NCBI RefSeq assembly: GCF_026547205.1
Contig: NZ_CP106877.1
Coordinates: forward strand, 574,001-638,000
DNA: 64,000 nucleotides
From: Fervidibacillus halotolerans
GTDB lineage: Bacteria; Bacillota; Bacilli; Bacillales; Caldibacillaceae
Reading direction: 5' to 3'
A program made the position numbers and the translations under genes. Shown piece by piece: positions 1 through 9,965 of the stretch (within the stretch, counting starts at the first letter, position 1; the number at the start of each line of letters is the position of its first letter). Below the pieces are notes generated by a model. The model had not been told where the DNA came from. It saw only the letters and a list, made by a program, of their open reading frames with translations, and did no database searches.

Positions 1-1
1 T

Positions 2-52
2 TTGCAACGGTATTTGATCACAGGGCTTACGGCAGGTGGAACAAAGGGTTAA
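2..52 (+). CDS. malG: C-terminal end of maltodextrin ABC transporter permease (MalG-like), partial
   Basis: Only the last 16 codons and the TAA are inside the window. They read LQRYLITGLTAGGTKG, which has the form of the conserved tail of MalG-type sugar permeases (Q-R-Y/F-x-x-x-G-L-T-x-G-x-x-K-G). The stop lies 21 bases before the amylase start, so the two are probably co-transcribed. In the family this protein is one of two membrane subunits that import maltose and maltodextrins, which fits the amylase and maltose phosphorylase downstream. The call rests on a short tail plus context. Confidence 0.65.
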   Translation: MQRYLITGLTAGGTKG

Positions 53-73
53 GATGCGGAAGGAGGACTGGAG

Positions 74-1609
74 ATGAAAAAATTCTTTTTTGCGGTCATT
101 TTCCTATTTTCATTCCTTTTGAATACGACCGTGTGGGCAGCTCCTTCTTTGGAAAGACAGTGGCGGGATGAAACGATCTATTTTATCCTAATCGACCGCT
201 TTAACAACGGTGATGAATCCAATGATTATCATGTCGATCCTTCCGATCCGTTGGCATATCATGGCGGTGATTTTCAAGGCATTATCGACCGGTTGGATTA
301 TTTAAAGAATTTAGGTTTCACCGCCCTTTGGTTGACTCCGGTTTTTGATAACTCTGATAAAGGATATCATGGGTATTGGATTCGGGATTTTTATAATACG
401 GAAGAACATTTCGGTACCATTGACGATTTGAAAAGATTGGTGGAGGAAGCCCATAAACGGGATATGAAAATAATTTTGGATTTCGTCGTCAATCATACAT
501 CACCAGATCATCCTTGGGTAACGGATCCGGAAAAAAAGAACTGGTTCCATGAAAAGAAGGAAATTTTCGATTGGAAGAACCAGGAACAGTTAGAAAATGG
601 ATGGATATTTGGGCTTCCCGATTTGGCCCAAGAAAATCCAGAGGTGAAGCAATATTTGATTGACGTGGCGAAATGGTGGATTACGGAAACGGATATCGAT
701 GGCTATCGACTCGATACGGTGAAACATGTGCCGATCGATTTTTGGAAAGATTTTTCGAAGGAAGTAAAATCGGTAAAAGAGGATTTCTATTTATTAGGAG
801 AAGTGCTAGATTATGATCCGAACTATATTCACGAATACTTCGATGCGGGAATCGACGGTTTTGTTGATTACCCCCTTTATGATCGGATACGAACGGCCTT
901 TTCTAAACCTGGGAATTTATCGAGAGTAATCGACCTTTTAGAGTACAATGAAGAACTGTATGAACATCCGGAACTGATGGGACAATTTATCGATAATCAC
1001 GATACTCCCCGATTTACGAGGGAAATATTACAGGCAAATGAAAAACCTGAAATTCGTTGGAAATTAGCGCTTACCTTTATGTATACGACACCAGGAATTC
1101 CGATCATTTATTATGGAACGGAAATTGCCCTAGACGGGGGAGGAGATCCGGATAACCGACGTTTGATGGATTTTGAAAAACAAAGTGATTTAACGGACTA
1201 TATTAGCAAATTAGGTGAAATTAGAAATGAAAATCGATCATTTACTCGCGGGGATATAACATTTCTTTATAACTCAAATGGAATGGTCGTATATAAGAGG
1301 GAATACGAACATGAAACGACAATTGTCGCCTTAAACAACACGGATCAACCCCAGGAATTATCCCTTTCTGAACAAGATATTGGAAAAGATGTCGTGTTAA
1401 ATGAATTGACTGGGAATGGTGAAACGATCCATAACCAAAATGGTTCGTATATTTTTAAACTCGATGGGGAAACCAGTACGATTTATCGGATGGAAGAAAA
1501 TGAACGGGAACATGTATCGGGAATATCTTTCCTTTTCATTTTCCTTGCAATTTTAGCAGTGATTAGTATTTTTTATCTTTTCAGACATAAAAGGGTTATC
1601 GAAAAGTAA
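74..1609 (+). CDS. Exported, membrane-anchored GH13 alpha-amylase (cyclomaltodextrinase/neopullulanase-like)
   Basis: A 511-residue GH13 glycosidase expected to cleave alpha-1,4 glucans outside the membrane. Residues 1-22 form a signal peptide with a cleavage-type VWA/AP junction. The four GH13 regions are visible: DFVVNH (136-141), GYRLDTVKH with nucleophile Asp214, GEV with acid Glu243, and FIDNHD ending in Asp310. Near the C-terminus, around residues 481-503, is a strongly hydrophobic segment followed by RHKR, so the enzyme should be tethered to the outer face of the membrane with a short cytosolic tail. A GGAGG site precedes the ATG. It sits between a malG tail and maltose phosphorylase, so it likely makes maltose and maltodextrins for uptake. 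Exact substrate (starch, pullulan or cyclodextrin) cannot be told. Confidence 0.9.
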   Translation: MKKFFFAVIFLFSFLLNTTVWAAPSLERQWRDETIYFILIDRFNNGDESNDYHVDPSDPLAYHGGDFQGIIDRLDYLKNLGFTALWLTPVFDNSDKGYHGYWIRDFYNTEEHFGTIDDLKRLVEEAHKRDMKIILDFVVNHTSPDHPWVTDPEKKNWFHEKKEIFDWKNQEQLENGWIFGLPDLAQENPEVKQYLIDVAKWWITETDIDGYRLDTVKHVPIDFWKDFSKEVKSVKEDFYLLGEVLDYDPNYIHEYFDAGIDGFVDYPLYDRIRTAFSKPGNLSRVIDLLEYNEELYEHPELMGQFIDNHDTPRFTREILQANEKPEIRWKLALTFMYTTPGIPIIYYGTEIALDGGGDPDNRRLMDFEKQSDLTDYISKLGEIRNENRSFTRGDITFLYNSNGMVVYKREYEHETTIVALNNTDQPQELSLSEQDIGKDVVLNELTGNGETIHNQNGSYIFKLDGETSTIYRMEENEREHVSGISFLFIFLAILAVISIFYLFRHKRVIEK

Positions 1610-1693
1610 TAAGAACGTAGTAAGTGAGTGAATGACTTACTGGAAATAGATGCACGATTTTCGTCTCACCCTTTTGAACAGGAGGAATTTGCG

Positions 1694-3970
1694 ATGGGTT
1701 ATTTACGACTATTTGAAATTGATGAATGGAAAATAAGAACGAAACAACTTAGCAAAGAACATAAACGATTGCAAGAAAGTCTCATAAGTATCGGAAATGG
1801 CTATATGGGAATGCGGGGGAATTTTGAAGAGGATTATTCCGGTGATCACCATCAAGGAGTTTATATTGCAGGCGTTTGGTTCCCAGATAAAACGAGGGTT
1901 GGCTGGTGGAAAAACGGGTATCCTGAATATTTCGGAAAAGTGATTAATACGGTTAATTTTTTAAAAACAAATATTTATATAAATGGCGAAAAAGTCGATT
2001 TATTTGTAGATCAACTGCATGATTTTCATTTAGAATTAAATATGAAGACTGGTGTATTATACCGAGACTTTACTATTGAAAAACACGGCTTACGTTATCG
2101 CATACAAGTGGAACGGTTTGTAAGTCTAGATGTAAAAGAACTTTGTGCTGTAAATATTTCCGTTACTAGTCTAGATGCTGATGCGGATATAAAGATTGTA
2201 TCTGCTTTGGATGGGGATGTTCGGAATGAAGATGCCAACTACGATGAAATGTTTTGGATGCCGGTAAAATCGGAAAAACGTTCGTTAGTAGTGGAAACGA
2301 AGCCGAATCCCTTTGGAATCGAACAGTTTTCCGTGGCGGTAACGATGGAAAATCGAACGTCAAATTTAGAAAAACAATCTGATCATGTGACCGATTTGGA
2401 AGTGTCTGAAAGTTTTTTAGGAACCGTTTTAAAGGGAGAAAAGGCGACATTAGAAAAGCGGATCATCGTTACAACAAGCCGGGATTATGAAAAGGAAAAG
2501 GTTCTCTCAGCTGGAAAAAAAATATTGGACGAAATCGGAAAATTTCGTTATGATGAATTGAAAGAAAGCCATGAACGACTTTGGGAAAAGCGGTGGGAAA
2601 GGGCAGATGTTACGATCGGTGGTGATCCAGCCAATCAGCAAGGAATCCGATTTAATATTTTTCAACTGTTTTCCACCTATTACGGGGAGGACAAACGGCT
2701 CAATATCGGCCCTAAAGGATTTACTGGTGAAAAATATGGAGGAGCGACCTATTGGGATACGGAAGCCTTTGTTTTCCCTTTTTATTTAGCGACGGCGGAT
2801 CCAAGCGTTGCGAAACATTTATTGGAGTACAGATACGAACAGTTACCTCAAGCTTATGATAATGCGAAAAAGCTCGGATTGAAAGGTGCCCTGTATCCAA
2901 TGGTAACCTTCAATGGAGTCGAATGCCATAACGAATGGGAAATTACCTTTGAAGAAATCCATCGAAATGGTGCAATCGCTTATGCCATTTACAATTATAC
3001 GAATTACACGGGAGATCAGAGTTATTTAGTTGAAAAGGGAATCGATGTTCTTGTTGGCATTAGCCGATTTTGGGCAGATCGGGTTCATTTCCATAAAGAG
3101 AAACAGGTATATATGATTCATGGTGTTACCGGACCAAATGAATATGAAAATAATGTCAATAACAACTGGTATACGAATTATATTGCGGTTTGGACGTTGA
3201 AATATACGTTGGAAGCGTTGAAACTTGTATCAAAAGAAAAGCGCTTAAGTTTGAATATTACCGATGAGGAAACAAAAGATTGGCAACATATTATCGACCA
3301 TATGTATTTTCCGTATGATGAAAAACGGAAAATTTATGTGCAACACGATACATTTTTAGATAAAGAATTAAAAACCGTTCAAGATTTGTCATCGGATGAT
3401 CTACCCCTTAATCAAAAATGGTCGTGGGATAAAATCTTACGCTCATGTTTTATCAAACAGGCAGATGTATTACAAGGGATATACTTTTTTGGTGATCATT
3501 TTACGATGGAGGAAAAAAGACGCCATTTTGAATTTTATGAACCGATGACCGTTCATGAATCCAGTTTGTCACCGAGTGTCCATACGATTTTAGCAGCGGA
3601 ACTTCGGAGAGGCGATAAGGCGGTGGAATTATACGAGCGAACGGCAAGGCTTGATTTAGACAATTATAACAATGATACAGAAGATGGTCTTCATATTACT
3701 TCGATGACTGGGGGGTGGCTTGCCATCGTCCAAGGTTTTGCCGGTATGAGAACGTATAACGGTCAATTATCCTTTGCACCGATTATCCCAAAAAAGTGGA
3801 CCGATTATAGTTTCCATGTGAATTATCGCAACCGCCTTTTATTCGTTCATGTGAAACGGGATGAAACGTCGATTACTTTGGTAAAGGGTGATCCGTTAGT
3901 TTTAAACATGTATGAAAAGTCAATTGAAGTTCAACATGAATATAAATGTAAGACCGAGATCGTTGAATAG
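1694..3970 (+). CDS. mapA: Maltose phosphorylase (GH65)
   Basis: A 758-residue GH65 enzyme expected to phosphorolyse maltose to beta-glucose-1-phosphate and glucose in the cytoplasm. The family signature [17 protein letters not shown] carries the general acid, Glu483 in this numbering, close to the Glu487 described for Lactobacillus brevis maltose phosphorylase. The reading frame is open upstream to 1628, but ATG 1694 is chosen because AGGAGG lies at 1680-1685 with an eight-base spacer and the protein then starts close to the catalogue N-terminus ([14 protein letters not shown]). Trehalose and kojibiose phosphorylases are related; the maltose call rests on the signature and on the amylase/transporter context. 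No beta-phosphoglucomutase gene is seen alongside. Confidence 0.88.
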   Translation: MGYLRLFEIDEWKIRTKQLSKEHKRLQESLISIGNGYMGMRGNFEEDYSGDHHQGVYIAGVWFPDKTRVGWWKNGYPEYFGKVINTVNFLKTNIYINGEKVDLFVDQLHDFHLELNMKTGVLYRDFTIEKHGLRYRIQVERFVSLDVKELCAVNISVTSLDADADIKIVSALDGDVRNEDANYDEMFWMPVKSEKRSLVVETKPNPFGIEQFSVAVTMENRTSNLEKQSDHVTDLEVSESFLGTVLKGEKATLEKRIIVTTSRDYEKEKVLSAGKKILDEIGKFRYDELKESHERLWEKRWERADVTIGGDPANQQGIRFNIFQLFSTYYGEDKRLNIGPKGFTGEKYGGATYWDTEAFVFPFYLATADPSVAKHLLEYRYEQLPQAYDNAKKLGLKGALYPMVTFNGVECHNEWEITFEEIHRNGAIAYAIYNYTNYTGDQSYLVEKGIDVLVGISRFWADRVHFHKEKQVYMIHGVTGPNEYENNVNNNWYTNYIAVWTLKYTLEALKLVSKEKRLSLNITDEETKDWQHIIDHMYFPYDEKRKIYVQHDTFLDKELKTVQDLSSDDLPLNQKWSWDKILRSCFIKQADVLQGIYFFGDHFTMEEKRRHFEFYEPMTVHESSLSPSVHTILAAELRRGDKAVELYERTARLDLDNYNNDTEDGLHITSMTGGWLAIVQGFAGMRTYNGQLSFAPIIPKKWTDYSFHVNYRNRLLFVHVKRDETSITLVKGDPLVLNMYEKSIEVQHEYKCKTEIVE

Positions 3971-3996
3971 AATGATTAAATAGGGAGGAACCGATG

Positions 3997-5034
3997 ATGG
4001 CAGTGACAATCAAGGATGTGGCAAAGGTGGCAAAGGTGGCCCCATCCACGGTTTCTCGGGTAATCGCAGACAGTCCGAGAATTAGTGAAAAAACGAAAAA
4101 GCGTGTTCGAGAAGTAATGGTTGAACTTGGTTATCATCCAAATTTGATTGCTAGGAGCCTTGCAAATCAATCGACTCAAACGATCGGGATTGTTTTCCCT
4201 AATTCCGGTGATTTAGCCTTTCAAAACCCGTTTTTTTCCGAAGTGTTACGGGGAATCAGTGAAGAACTTCATGAAAAGCATTACGTATTACAAATGACAA
4301 CGGGAAAGACGGATGAAGAAATTTTTGACGACGTCGTTAAAATGGTACAAGGAAAACGGGTTGATGGAATCATTTTACTCTATTCTAAGGTGGACGACCC
4401 GGTAACGGATTTTTTATTGGAAAAGAATTTTCCCTTCGTCGTAATCGGAAAACCAAATGAAAAGGCGGAACAAATTACCCATGTGGACAACGATAATATT
4501 ACCGCCGCGTTGGATGGTACCAACCATTTACTACATTTCGGACATGAACGAATCGGTTTTATCGGTGGAAATAAAAATTTGATGGTTACACTGCACCGAT
4601 TAGAAGGTTATAAAAAAGCGTTAGAAGAAGCGAATATCCCGATCCGTGAAGATTATATTATTCATGAAGAGTTTTTACTTGAAGGTGGTCAGGAAGCGGT
4701 AAAGGAATTGATGACATTACAAAAGCCACCGACCGCACTCCTTGTTGTTGACGATTTAATGTCATTAGGTGTTTTACGAACGATTCATGGAATGGGATTG
4801 GAAGTGCCGAAGGATATTTCAATCGTTAGTTTTAACAATGCACTATTTGCACAACTTGCCACACCGCCCCTTACATCCATTGATATCCATATTCTTGACC
4901 TCGGTGTTGAGGCGGTAAAACATTTAATTGCTCGAATCGAAAATCCGAAGGAACCGATCAAACGAATCATTATTCCCCACGATCTACTCGTTCGTTCTTC
5001 CTCAGACTTTTGTATTGAAAAAACGAATCATTGA
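3997..5034 (+). CDS. malR: LacI-family transcriptional regulator of maltose genes (MalR-like)
   Basis: About 345 residues. The N-terminus is a LacI helix-turn-helix (TIKDVAKVAKVAPSTVSRVI, then a hinge with the LARSLANQ-type motif), followed by a periplasmic-binding-like effector domain with the usual TALLVVDDLMSLGVL and DISIVSFNN segments. It closes the amylase-maltose phosphorylase operon, 26 bases after mapA, so control of maltodextrin genes is the natural guess. ATG 3997 is eight bases from GGGAGG (3983-3988); the ATG at 3994 is also possible and would add one Met. Effector and operator are not visible. Confidence 0.8.
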   Translation: MAVTIKDVAKVAKVAPSTVSRVIADSPRISEKTKKRVREVMVELGYHPNLIARSLANQSTQTIGIVFPNSGDLAFQNPFFSEVLRGISEELHEKHYVLQMTTGKTDEEIFDDVVKMVQGKRVDGIILLYSKVDDPVTDFLLEKNFPFVVIGKPNEKAEQITHVDNDNITAALDGTNHLLHFGHERIGFIGGNKNLMVTLHRLEGYKKALEEANIPIREDYIIHEEFLLEGGQEAVKELMTLQKPPTALLVVDDLMSLGVLRTIHGMGLEVPKDISIVSFNNALFAQLATPPLTSIDIHILDLGVEAVKHLIARIENPKEPIKRIIIPHDLLVRSSSDFCIEKTNH

Positions 5035-5048
5035 ACGGATAAAAAACG

Positions 5049-5078
5049 GGGCTGTCCATAAGTACAGCCCTTTTCTTT
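5049..5078 (+). terminator. Rho-independent terminator of the maltose operon
   Basis: GGGCTGT (5049-5055) pairs with ACAGCCC (5064-5070), followed by TTTTCTTT. It ends the mal operon and also forms the first hairpin of dispersed repeat copy A. Confidence 0.8.
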
Positions 5079-5220
5079 ATTAGTGAAATTCGATTGATTC
5101 CATTTCGATAGCGGCGCATTCCGCGGATACGGCCTAGCCTTTTCGAATCGCATCGTTAAGGGGTTCGGCTCGTGCTGTTCTATAAAGAATAGACCGCATC
5201 TCTTTCATCAACTTAGGGAC
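5049..5220 (+). repeat. Dispersed intergenic repeat, copy A
   Basis: The spacer carries hairpin, then AAATTCGATTGATT, then a core with TAGCCTTTTCGAATCGCATC (5136-5155) and GGCTCGTGCTGTTC (5167-5180), ending with CATCAACTTAGGGAC (5206-5220). The same blocks in the same order occur near 25.8 kb, and on the other strand near 44.7 kb and 18.9 kb. No coding sequence fits. It fills the 231-base gap between malR and yajQ. Confidence 0.75.
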
Positions 5221-5265
5221 GAATCGAGCCCCTTTTTCCATAAATTATTTGTCCATTATATTGCT

Positions 5266-5760
5266 TTAACGGAAATTGATAAATTGGATATCTAAGGACA
5301 ATTCTGTTGTTTCTCTCAAGAGAGCGATTACCTTTTGGAGATCGTCCTTATTTTTTCCGAACACGCGTATTTGATCTTCTTGAATTTGGCTTTTCACTTT
5401 CCGTCCGCTCTTTTTTATGATTGAGTTGATGATTTTGGCGTTCTCCTTATCAATTCCTTGAATGAATATAGCCCGTTGTCTCACCAGTCCACCGGAGGCC
5501 TTTTCAATTTTCCCATACTGTAAATTTTTTATAGGGACTTTTCTTTTAATAAGTTTTCCAAGGAGAACATCCTTTAACTGGCCGAGTTTATATTCGTCAT
5601 CGGAAATGAATACGAGTTCATCTCCATCGATCGTGATTTCACTTTTACTTCCTTTAAAATCGTAGCGGGTACGGATTTCTTTCATCGTCATTTGAACCGC
5701 ATTCGTTACTTCAGAAAAATCAATTTTTGAAACGATATCGAATGAAAATTCTTTTCCCAT
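5266..5760 (-). CDS. yajQ: YajQ-family nucleotide-binding protein
   Basis: A 164-residue protein of the YajQ/UPF0234 family, at full family length. Typical segments are the N-terminal [17 protein letters not shown], the RYDFKGSK turn and the [17 protein letters not shown] C-terminal strand (here [13 protein letters not shown]). Family members bind nucleotides, and some proteobacterial ones bind cyclic di-GMP; whether this one does cannot be read from sequence. A GGAGG-type site lies before the ATG. It converges on malR with repeat copy A in between. In B. subtilis the equivalent is yitK. Confidence 0.9.
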   Translation of the reverse strand: MGKEFSFDIVSKIDFSEVTNAVQMTMKEIRTRYDFKGSKSEITIDGDELVFISDDEYKLGQLKDVLLGKLIKRKVPIKNLQYGKIEKASGGLVRQRAIFIQGIDKENAKIINSIIKKSGRKVKSQIQEDQIRVFGKNKDDLQKVIALLRETTELSLDIQFINFR

Positions 5761-5824
5761 ATCGATGCCTCCGTGTATTCATCTTTTTAAAAAAGAGCGA
5801 TGAGAAGATCCCCTTATACAGAAG

Positions 5825-6685
5825 TTACTTCTTTTGATTTAAAAAGAAAATGGCAAGGGTACCTGGTCCGGAATGACTCCCGATGGCAGAACCAATCATA
5901 TTAATATAAAAATTTTTACATCCAAGCTTTTCTTCTACTAGCTCCTTTAATTCGAGGGCGCTTTGTTCATCATCACCGTGACTGATGGCGATCGTTTGAT
6001 TTTGTAAATCGTCGCCCCTTTCTTTCATCAATTCAATAATCCGATTGAATAATTTTTTTCTACCGCGATGTTTTTCTAACGGAACTAATTTTCCATCTTC
6101 AACGTTTAAAAGAGGTTTGATATTCAACAGACCACCGACGAAAGCAGTCGCTTTGGATACTCGCCCTCCGCGATATAAATATTCCAAGTTGTCTACGGTA
6201 AATAGATGCTCCATATGGCGACTATACCACTGGGCTTCCTCTATGATGACATCCTTTGGTAATCCTGCTTCAATTAGTTCCGCTACTTTCATAACGACAA
6301 GTCCATATCCGAGGGAAGCACATTTCGAATCGATAATTGTTAAATCAAAATCCGGATATTCTTCCAAAACTTGATCGCGAATCATACATGCCAATTGGTA
6401 AGTTCCCGATAATTGGGAGGAGAAGGTAATATAGATCGCCGGTTGTTCATCTTCTGCTAGTTTTGTAAATTCCTTTTTCAATTGGTCTGGAGATGCTTGA
6501 GATGTTTTCGGGACTTTTCCTTTTCGCATTCCATCATAAATCACCTTTGGATCAATTGTAACTAAATCTTCATATTCTTCTCCATCTAGATGTACCCGTA
6601 AAGGAATGAATGTTATACTATGTTCATGGAAAAAATCTAAAGGAAGATCGCTGCCACTATCGGCAATCAGTTTTACGTTATTCAA
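5825..6685 (-). CDS. degV: DegV family fatty-acid-binding protein (YitS-like)
   Basis: A 286-residue DegV protein. It opens with VKLIADSGSDLP, the family start with the Asp-Ser-Gly/Ser-Asp loop, carries TSQASP, and has a C-terminal AIGSHSGPGTLAIFF segment that lines the lipid site. In Firmicutes, DegV/FakB proteins bind fatty acids and present them to the kinase FakA; no fakA is in this window. Translation probably starts at TTG 6685, preceded by GAAAGTGGTGAT. The position before yitT matches yitS of B. subtilis. Confidence 0.88.
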   Translation of the reverse strand: MNNVKLIADSGSDLPLDFFHEHSITFIPLRVHLDGEEYEDLVTIDPKVIYDGMRKGKVPKTSQASPDQLKKEFTKLAEDEQPAIYITFSSQLSGTYQLACMIRDQVLEEYPDFDLTIIDSKCASLGYGLVVMKVAELIEAGLPKDVIIEEAQWYSRHMEHLFTVDNLEYLYRGGRVSKATAFVGGLLNIKPLLNVEDGKLVPLEKHRGRKKLFNRIIELMKERGDDLQNQTIAISHGDDEQSALELKELVEEKLGCKNFYINMIGSAIGSHSGPGTLAIFFLNQKK

Positions 6686-6796
6686 ATATAATCACCACTT
6701 TCCAAGCTTCTTTTTTCAGTTTACCGTTTTTATACCATTTGAACAATCTTTTTTCAAGAAATTTTTGAAATCATTTGATGAGAAGGGAATACAACA

Positions 6797-7681
6797 ATGT
6801 TAAGCAATATGAGTTTCGTCGGAGGACATGCATTAGTATCTACGAATATCAAAAAAGTTTTAATCGTTGTCATCGGTGCCTTTATTTACGCAATAGGTAT
6901 CAACTTTTTTTTAGTTCCAGCAAACGTATATGCTAGTGGTTTTTCCGGGTTATCACAACTTTTAATGACTATTTTTCGTAACTTTTTTCATATCAATATT
7001 TCGATGGGGATTTTTTTACTTTTATTAAACATTCCAGTTATTATATTAAGTTGGCTCAAACTCGGCCATTCCTTCACCTTTTATAGCATTATGAGCGTTG
7101 GATTCACTTCCTTTTTTTTGCAAGTGATTCCGATTCACCCGGTATCTGATGATATCATTTTAAATGCGGTTTTCGGTGGCACCATTTCTGCGATCGGAGT
7201 CGGACTCACGTTGCGGTGGGGGGCTTCCACTGGAGGAATGGATATTATAACGTTGTTTTTGTCAAAATGGAAGGATCAACCGATTGGAAAGTATCAAATG
7301 GGACTAAATAGTATTATTATCCTTTCTGCTGGGATGTTATTCGATTGGGAAAAGGCATTGTATACGATGGTTGCCCTTTATGCATCGTCTAGGGTTGTCG
7401 ATATGATTCACACTCAATCCCAAAAATTAACCGCAATGATCATCACAAATCAAACGGAGGAAATGAAAAAGGAGATTATTTATCGTCTCGGTAGGGGAAT
7501 TACTATTTTACCTGCACAAGGGGCGTATTCCGATGAAAAACGAGAAATGTTAATTGTCGTAATCAGTAAATATGAGTTGTTTGAATTGAAACAAATTATT
7601 AAACAAGTCGATTCCCATTCCTTTACGAATATCGTCCATACGGAAAGTGTCTTCGGAAGGTTTCGAAGGGATGAAAATTAA
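6797..7681 (+). CDS. yitT: YitT family integral membrane protein
   Basis: A 294-residue protein with about six hydrophobic segments across residues 18-200 (for example ILIVVIGAFIYAIGINFFLVPANVYASGFSG-type start and the GASTGGMDII loop) and a soluble C-terminal DUF2179 domain (TAMIITNQTEEMKKEIIYRL onwards). This is the YitT/DUF161 architecture; the function is unknown in the family. GAGAAGGG nine bases upstream supports the ATG at 6797. Divergent from degV, and followed by two hairpins. Confidence 0.88.
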   Translation: MLSNMSFVGGHALVSTNIKKVLIVVIGAFIYAIGINFFLVPANVYASGFSGLSQLLMTIFRNFFHINISMGIFLLLLNIPVIILSWLKLGHSFTFYSIMSVGFTSFFLQVIPIHPVSDDIILNAVFGGTISAIGVGLTLRWGASTGGMDIITLFLSKWKDQPIGKYQMGLNSIIILSAGMLFDWEKALYTMVALYASSRVVDMIHTQSQKLTAMIITNQTEEMKKEIIYRLGRGITILPAQGAYSDEKREMLIVVISKYELFELKQIIKQVDSHSFTNIVHTESVFGRFRRDEN

Positions 7682-7740
7682 AGACTAAAATTTTAGACGA
7701 TCATTCCTCAAAAAGGGAGGGAATTTAAAAGACTGATTGA

Positions 7741-7818
7741 AAAACCCTTATGTTCTTCCAATGGAAAATGATACTGATTATTCAGTCCATTTAGTTGAAG
7801 AAAGGGTTTTTTATTTTT
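7741..7818 (+). terminator. Terminator after yitT
   Basis: AAAACCCTT and TTCTTC (7741-7758) pair with GAAG/AAAGGGTTTT (7797-7810), followed by TTATTTTTG. The loop is long but the stem and T-run are good. Confidence 0.65.
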
Positions 7819-7826
7819 GTCTTTTT

Positions 7827-7863
7827 ATTCCTCGATTTTTTTAAATTGACGAGGAATGTTTTT
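7827..7863 (+). terminator. Second hairpin in the yitT-yitU spacer
   Basis: ATTCCTCG (7827-7834) pairs with CGAGGAAT (7850-7857), followed by GTTTTTAG. The rest of the 372-base spacer holds a weak GACGGTC/GACCGTC inverted repeat (about 7947-7985) and no gene. Confidence 0.5.
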
Positions 7864-8053
7864 AGTCCCCGATTTACGATATTGTTTGTTTCATCCCTCC
7901 TAGAAAATCGACTAACCAATCTATCTTCCTTGAATTGAAAAATTGACGGTCACTGAAACAAAAAATATTGCTCCAATAGACCGTCGATCGTACATTCCCC
8001 GTCAAAGGGGGAAAGTTTCCATTTTTATCAAAAGACAAGTTTTCGATTCGATA

Positions 8054-8863
8054 TTAAGATAGAAGTAGTTTTTCCAAATAGACAGCAACCCCGTCTTGCT
8101 CATTTGTTAATGTGACATCCTTTGCCACTTCTTTCACCCGATCGATTCCGTTTCCCATGGCGATTCCGTATTTTGCAAATTGAAGCATTTCCACGTCATT
8201 ATCCTCATCCCCAAAGGCGATAATCCGATCTTTCGGAATTTGATATGAATCGGCTACTTTTTTCAATCCGACCGCTTTGTTAATTCCCCGTTTATTAATT
8301 TCAATGACATGATACGGATCGGCCCAAGTGCGGTATTCGATTTTGTCCGAAAGGGTATCGGATAAAAAGCTACGAATGTGATCCACACTTTTTTGGTCGG
8401 AATGGATCAACATGTTCGTCGGATTTTCTAATAAAGACGTCCGTAAATCCCCCGTTGTAATGGTCGGATTACCAATCTGAATTAAATTTAACAATTTTTC
8501 ATCATGATAATGGATAAATACTTTGTCGACCACTTCTGCCACAATATTGCGGAACGAATACTCTTCACAGGTCGTTACGATTTCTTTTGCCGTTTCGATT
8601 TCCAACGGTTCATGAATCGTCCCCCATTCAGGTTTGAGGGGATGATGGACGAAAGCTCCATTAAAATTGACGATTGGAGACGTTAAACCTAATTCTTTAT
8701 AATACATTTCACTCATTCGATAGGATCGACCGGTGGAAATCATCACGATATGCCCTTCTTCTTGCACCTGTTTTAACACTTTTTTCGTTTTATCGGAAAT
8801 GGTTTTTTTATCAGTTAATAAGGTACCATCTAGATCAAGAGCAATTAAATACTGTTCCCTCAT
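8054..8863 (-). CDS. yitU: HAD superfamily Cof-type phosphatase (YitU-like)
   Basis: A 269-residue Cof-type HAD hydrolase. Motif I is ALDLDGTLL with Asp10 and Asp12, motif II is ISTGRS, and motif IV is AFGDEDNDVEML near the C-terminus; the large C2 cap lies between. B. subtilis YitU can dephosphorylate the riboflavin precursor 5-amino-6-(5-phosphoribitylamino)uracil, and the neighbours yitT and yitV support this orthology, but Cof phosphatases are broad and substrate cannot be read here. AAAGGA precedes the ATG. Confidence 0.88.
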   Translation of the reverse strand: MREQYLIALDLDGTLLTDKKTISDKTKKVLKQVQEEGHIVMISTGRSYRMSEMYYKELGLTSPIVNFNGAFVHHPLKPEWGTIHEPLEIETAKEIVTTCEEYSFRNIVAEVVDKVFIHYHDEKLLNLIQIGNPTITTGDLRTSLLENPTNMLIHSDQKSVDHIRSFLSDTLSDKIEYRTWADPYHVIEINKRGINKAVGLKKVADSYQIPKDRIIAFGDEDNDVEMLQFAKYGIAMGNGIDRVKEVAKDVTLTNEQDGVAVYLEKLLLS

Positions 8864-9013
8864 ATATAAATTCCTTTCTATGTTGTATTTTTAACAAATT
8901 AAATGAACAGTGGTAAAATGATATTCGATAATATTATTACATACTAGTTTATAATAAGTGAAAAGAAATTCAATAGTTTTTGTAAATTTTTAATGGAAAC
9001 GGGGGAACGACCA

Positions 9014-9784
9014 ATGATTGGAATTAAAAAGAAAAACGTGCAGGGTATTCCCGTGTTAGAAGTGGGAAAATTAAGTTTAGAAAAACAAGCGTTGCCGACG
9101 GTTTTTTTTATTCACGGTTTTACGAGTGCGAAGGAACATAATCTTCATTATGCCTATTTGTTGGCCGAAAAAAATTTTCGAGCCATCCTTCCAGAAGCAA
9201 ATTTGCACGGTGAACGAAGCCAATCGATTTCTGAGAATGAACGGAATACACAATTTTGGTCAATTGTCGTACAAACAATTGAAGAATTAAACATATTAAA
9301 AGATACATATGTTGAAGAAGGATTGACCGTACCAGATAAAATCGGTTTGGCTGGTTTATCTATGGGTGGAATCATTACATTGGGCGCCTTAAGTCGATAT
9401 CAATGGATTAAGGTGGCTGTCAGTTTAATGGGATCTCCATCCTATGACAAATTTTCTCAAGATTTAATCCATCAATATGAAAAGCAAGGCGAGAAATTAC
9501 CTTTTACAAATGAACAAGTGGAAGAAGAAATGAAAAAAATTGAAAAGTATGATTTAAGTAAACGTCCGGAAACATTGCAAGGTCGTCCACTATTGTTTTG
9601 GCATGGGAAAATGGATAAAGTCGTCCCATATCAATATGCATGGGAATTTTATCATAAAGTAAAAGATGAATATGGAAATCATCCTGAAAAAATACAATTT
9701 ATTTTAGATGAAAAGGCTGAACATAAGGTGACGAGGGCAGGCGTATTAAAAACGGTAGAATGGTTTGAAATGTATCTAGCATAA
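9014..9784 (+). CDS. yitV: Alpha/beta hydrolase (YitV-like esterase)
   Basis: A 256-residue alpha/beta hydrolase. The fold markers are FFIHGFTSAKEHN (oxyanion side), the nucleophile elbow GLSMGG with Ser116, an LLFWHGKMDKVVPY strand with the acid Asp, and a C-terminal EHKVT histidine. Frame is open to 8993, but ATG 9014 has GGGGGA at 9001-9006 and is the better start. In B. subtilis yitV sits next to yitU, as here. Natural substrate unknown. Confidence 0.87.
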   Translation: MIGIKKKNVQGIPVLEVGKLSLEKQALPTVFFIHGFTSAKEHNLHYAYLLAEKNFRAILPEANLHGERSQSISENERNTQFWSIVVQTIEELNILKDTYVEEGLTVPDKIGLAGLSMGGIITLGALSRYQWIKVAVSLMGSPSYDKFSQDLIHQYEKQGEKLPFTNEQVEEEMKKIEKYDLSKRPETLQGRPLLFWHGKMDKVVPYQYAWEFYHKVKDEYGNHPEKIQFILDEKAEHKVTRAGVLKTVEWFEMYLA

Positions 9785-9797
9785 AAGGATTGGAAGG

Positions 9798-9860
9798 GGA
9801 GATGGGATGGAGGACGAGTAAGTGAAATCGGTCGATTCGCCTCCATCCATCTTCCTTTTT
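9798..9860 (+). terminator. Terminator after yitV
   Basis: GGAGATGGGATGGAGG (9798-9813) pairs with CCTCCATCCATCTTCC (9840-9855) and is followed by five Ts. Confidence 0.75.
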
Positions 9861-9965
9861 CTCCAGGAAGCAGGCATTGTGAATATACGTATATCCGGTT
9901 TCCATAGTGGAATTGTTTACCCGTTTTTTGTTATGATAAGGTAGAATGGAAAGGAGGTTTTCAAA

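Noticed and set aside
2166..2450. Minus-strand frame inside mapA
   Set aside because: Shadow of the maltose phosphorylase gene; no ribosome site and no recognisable domain.
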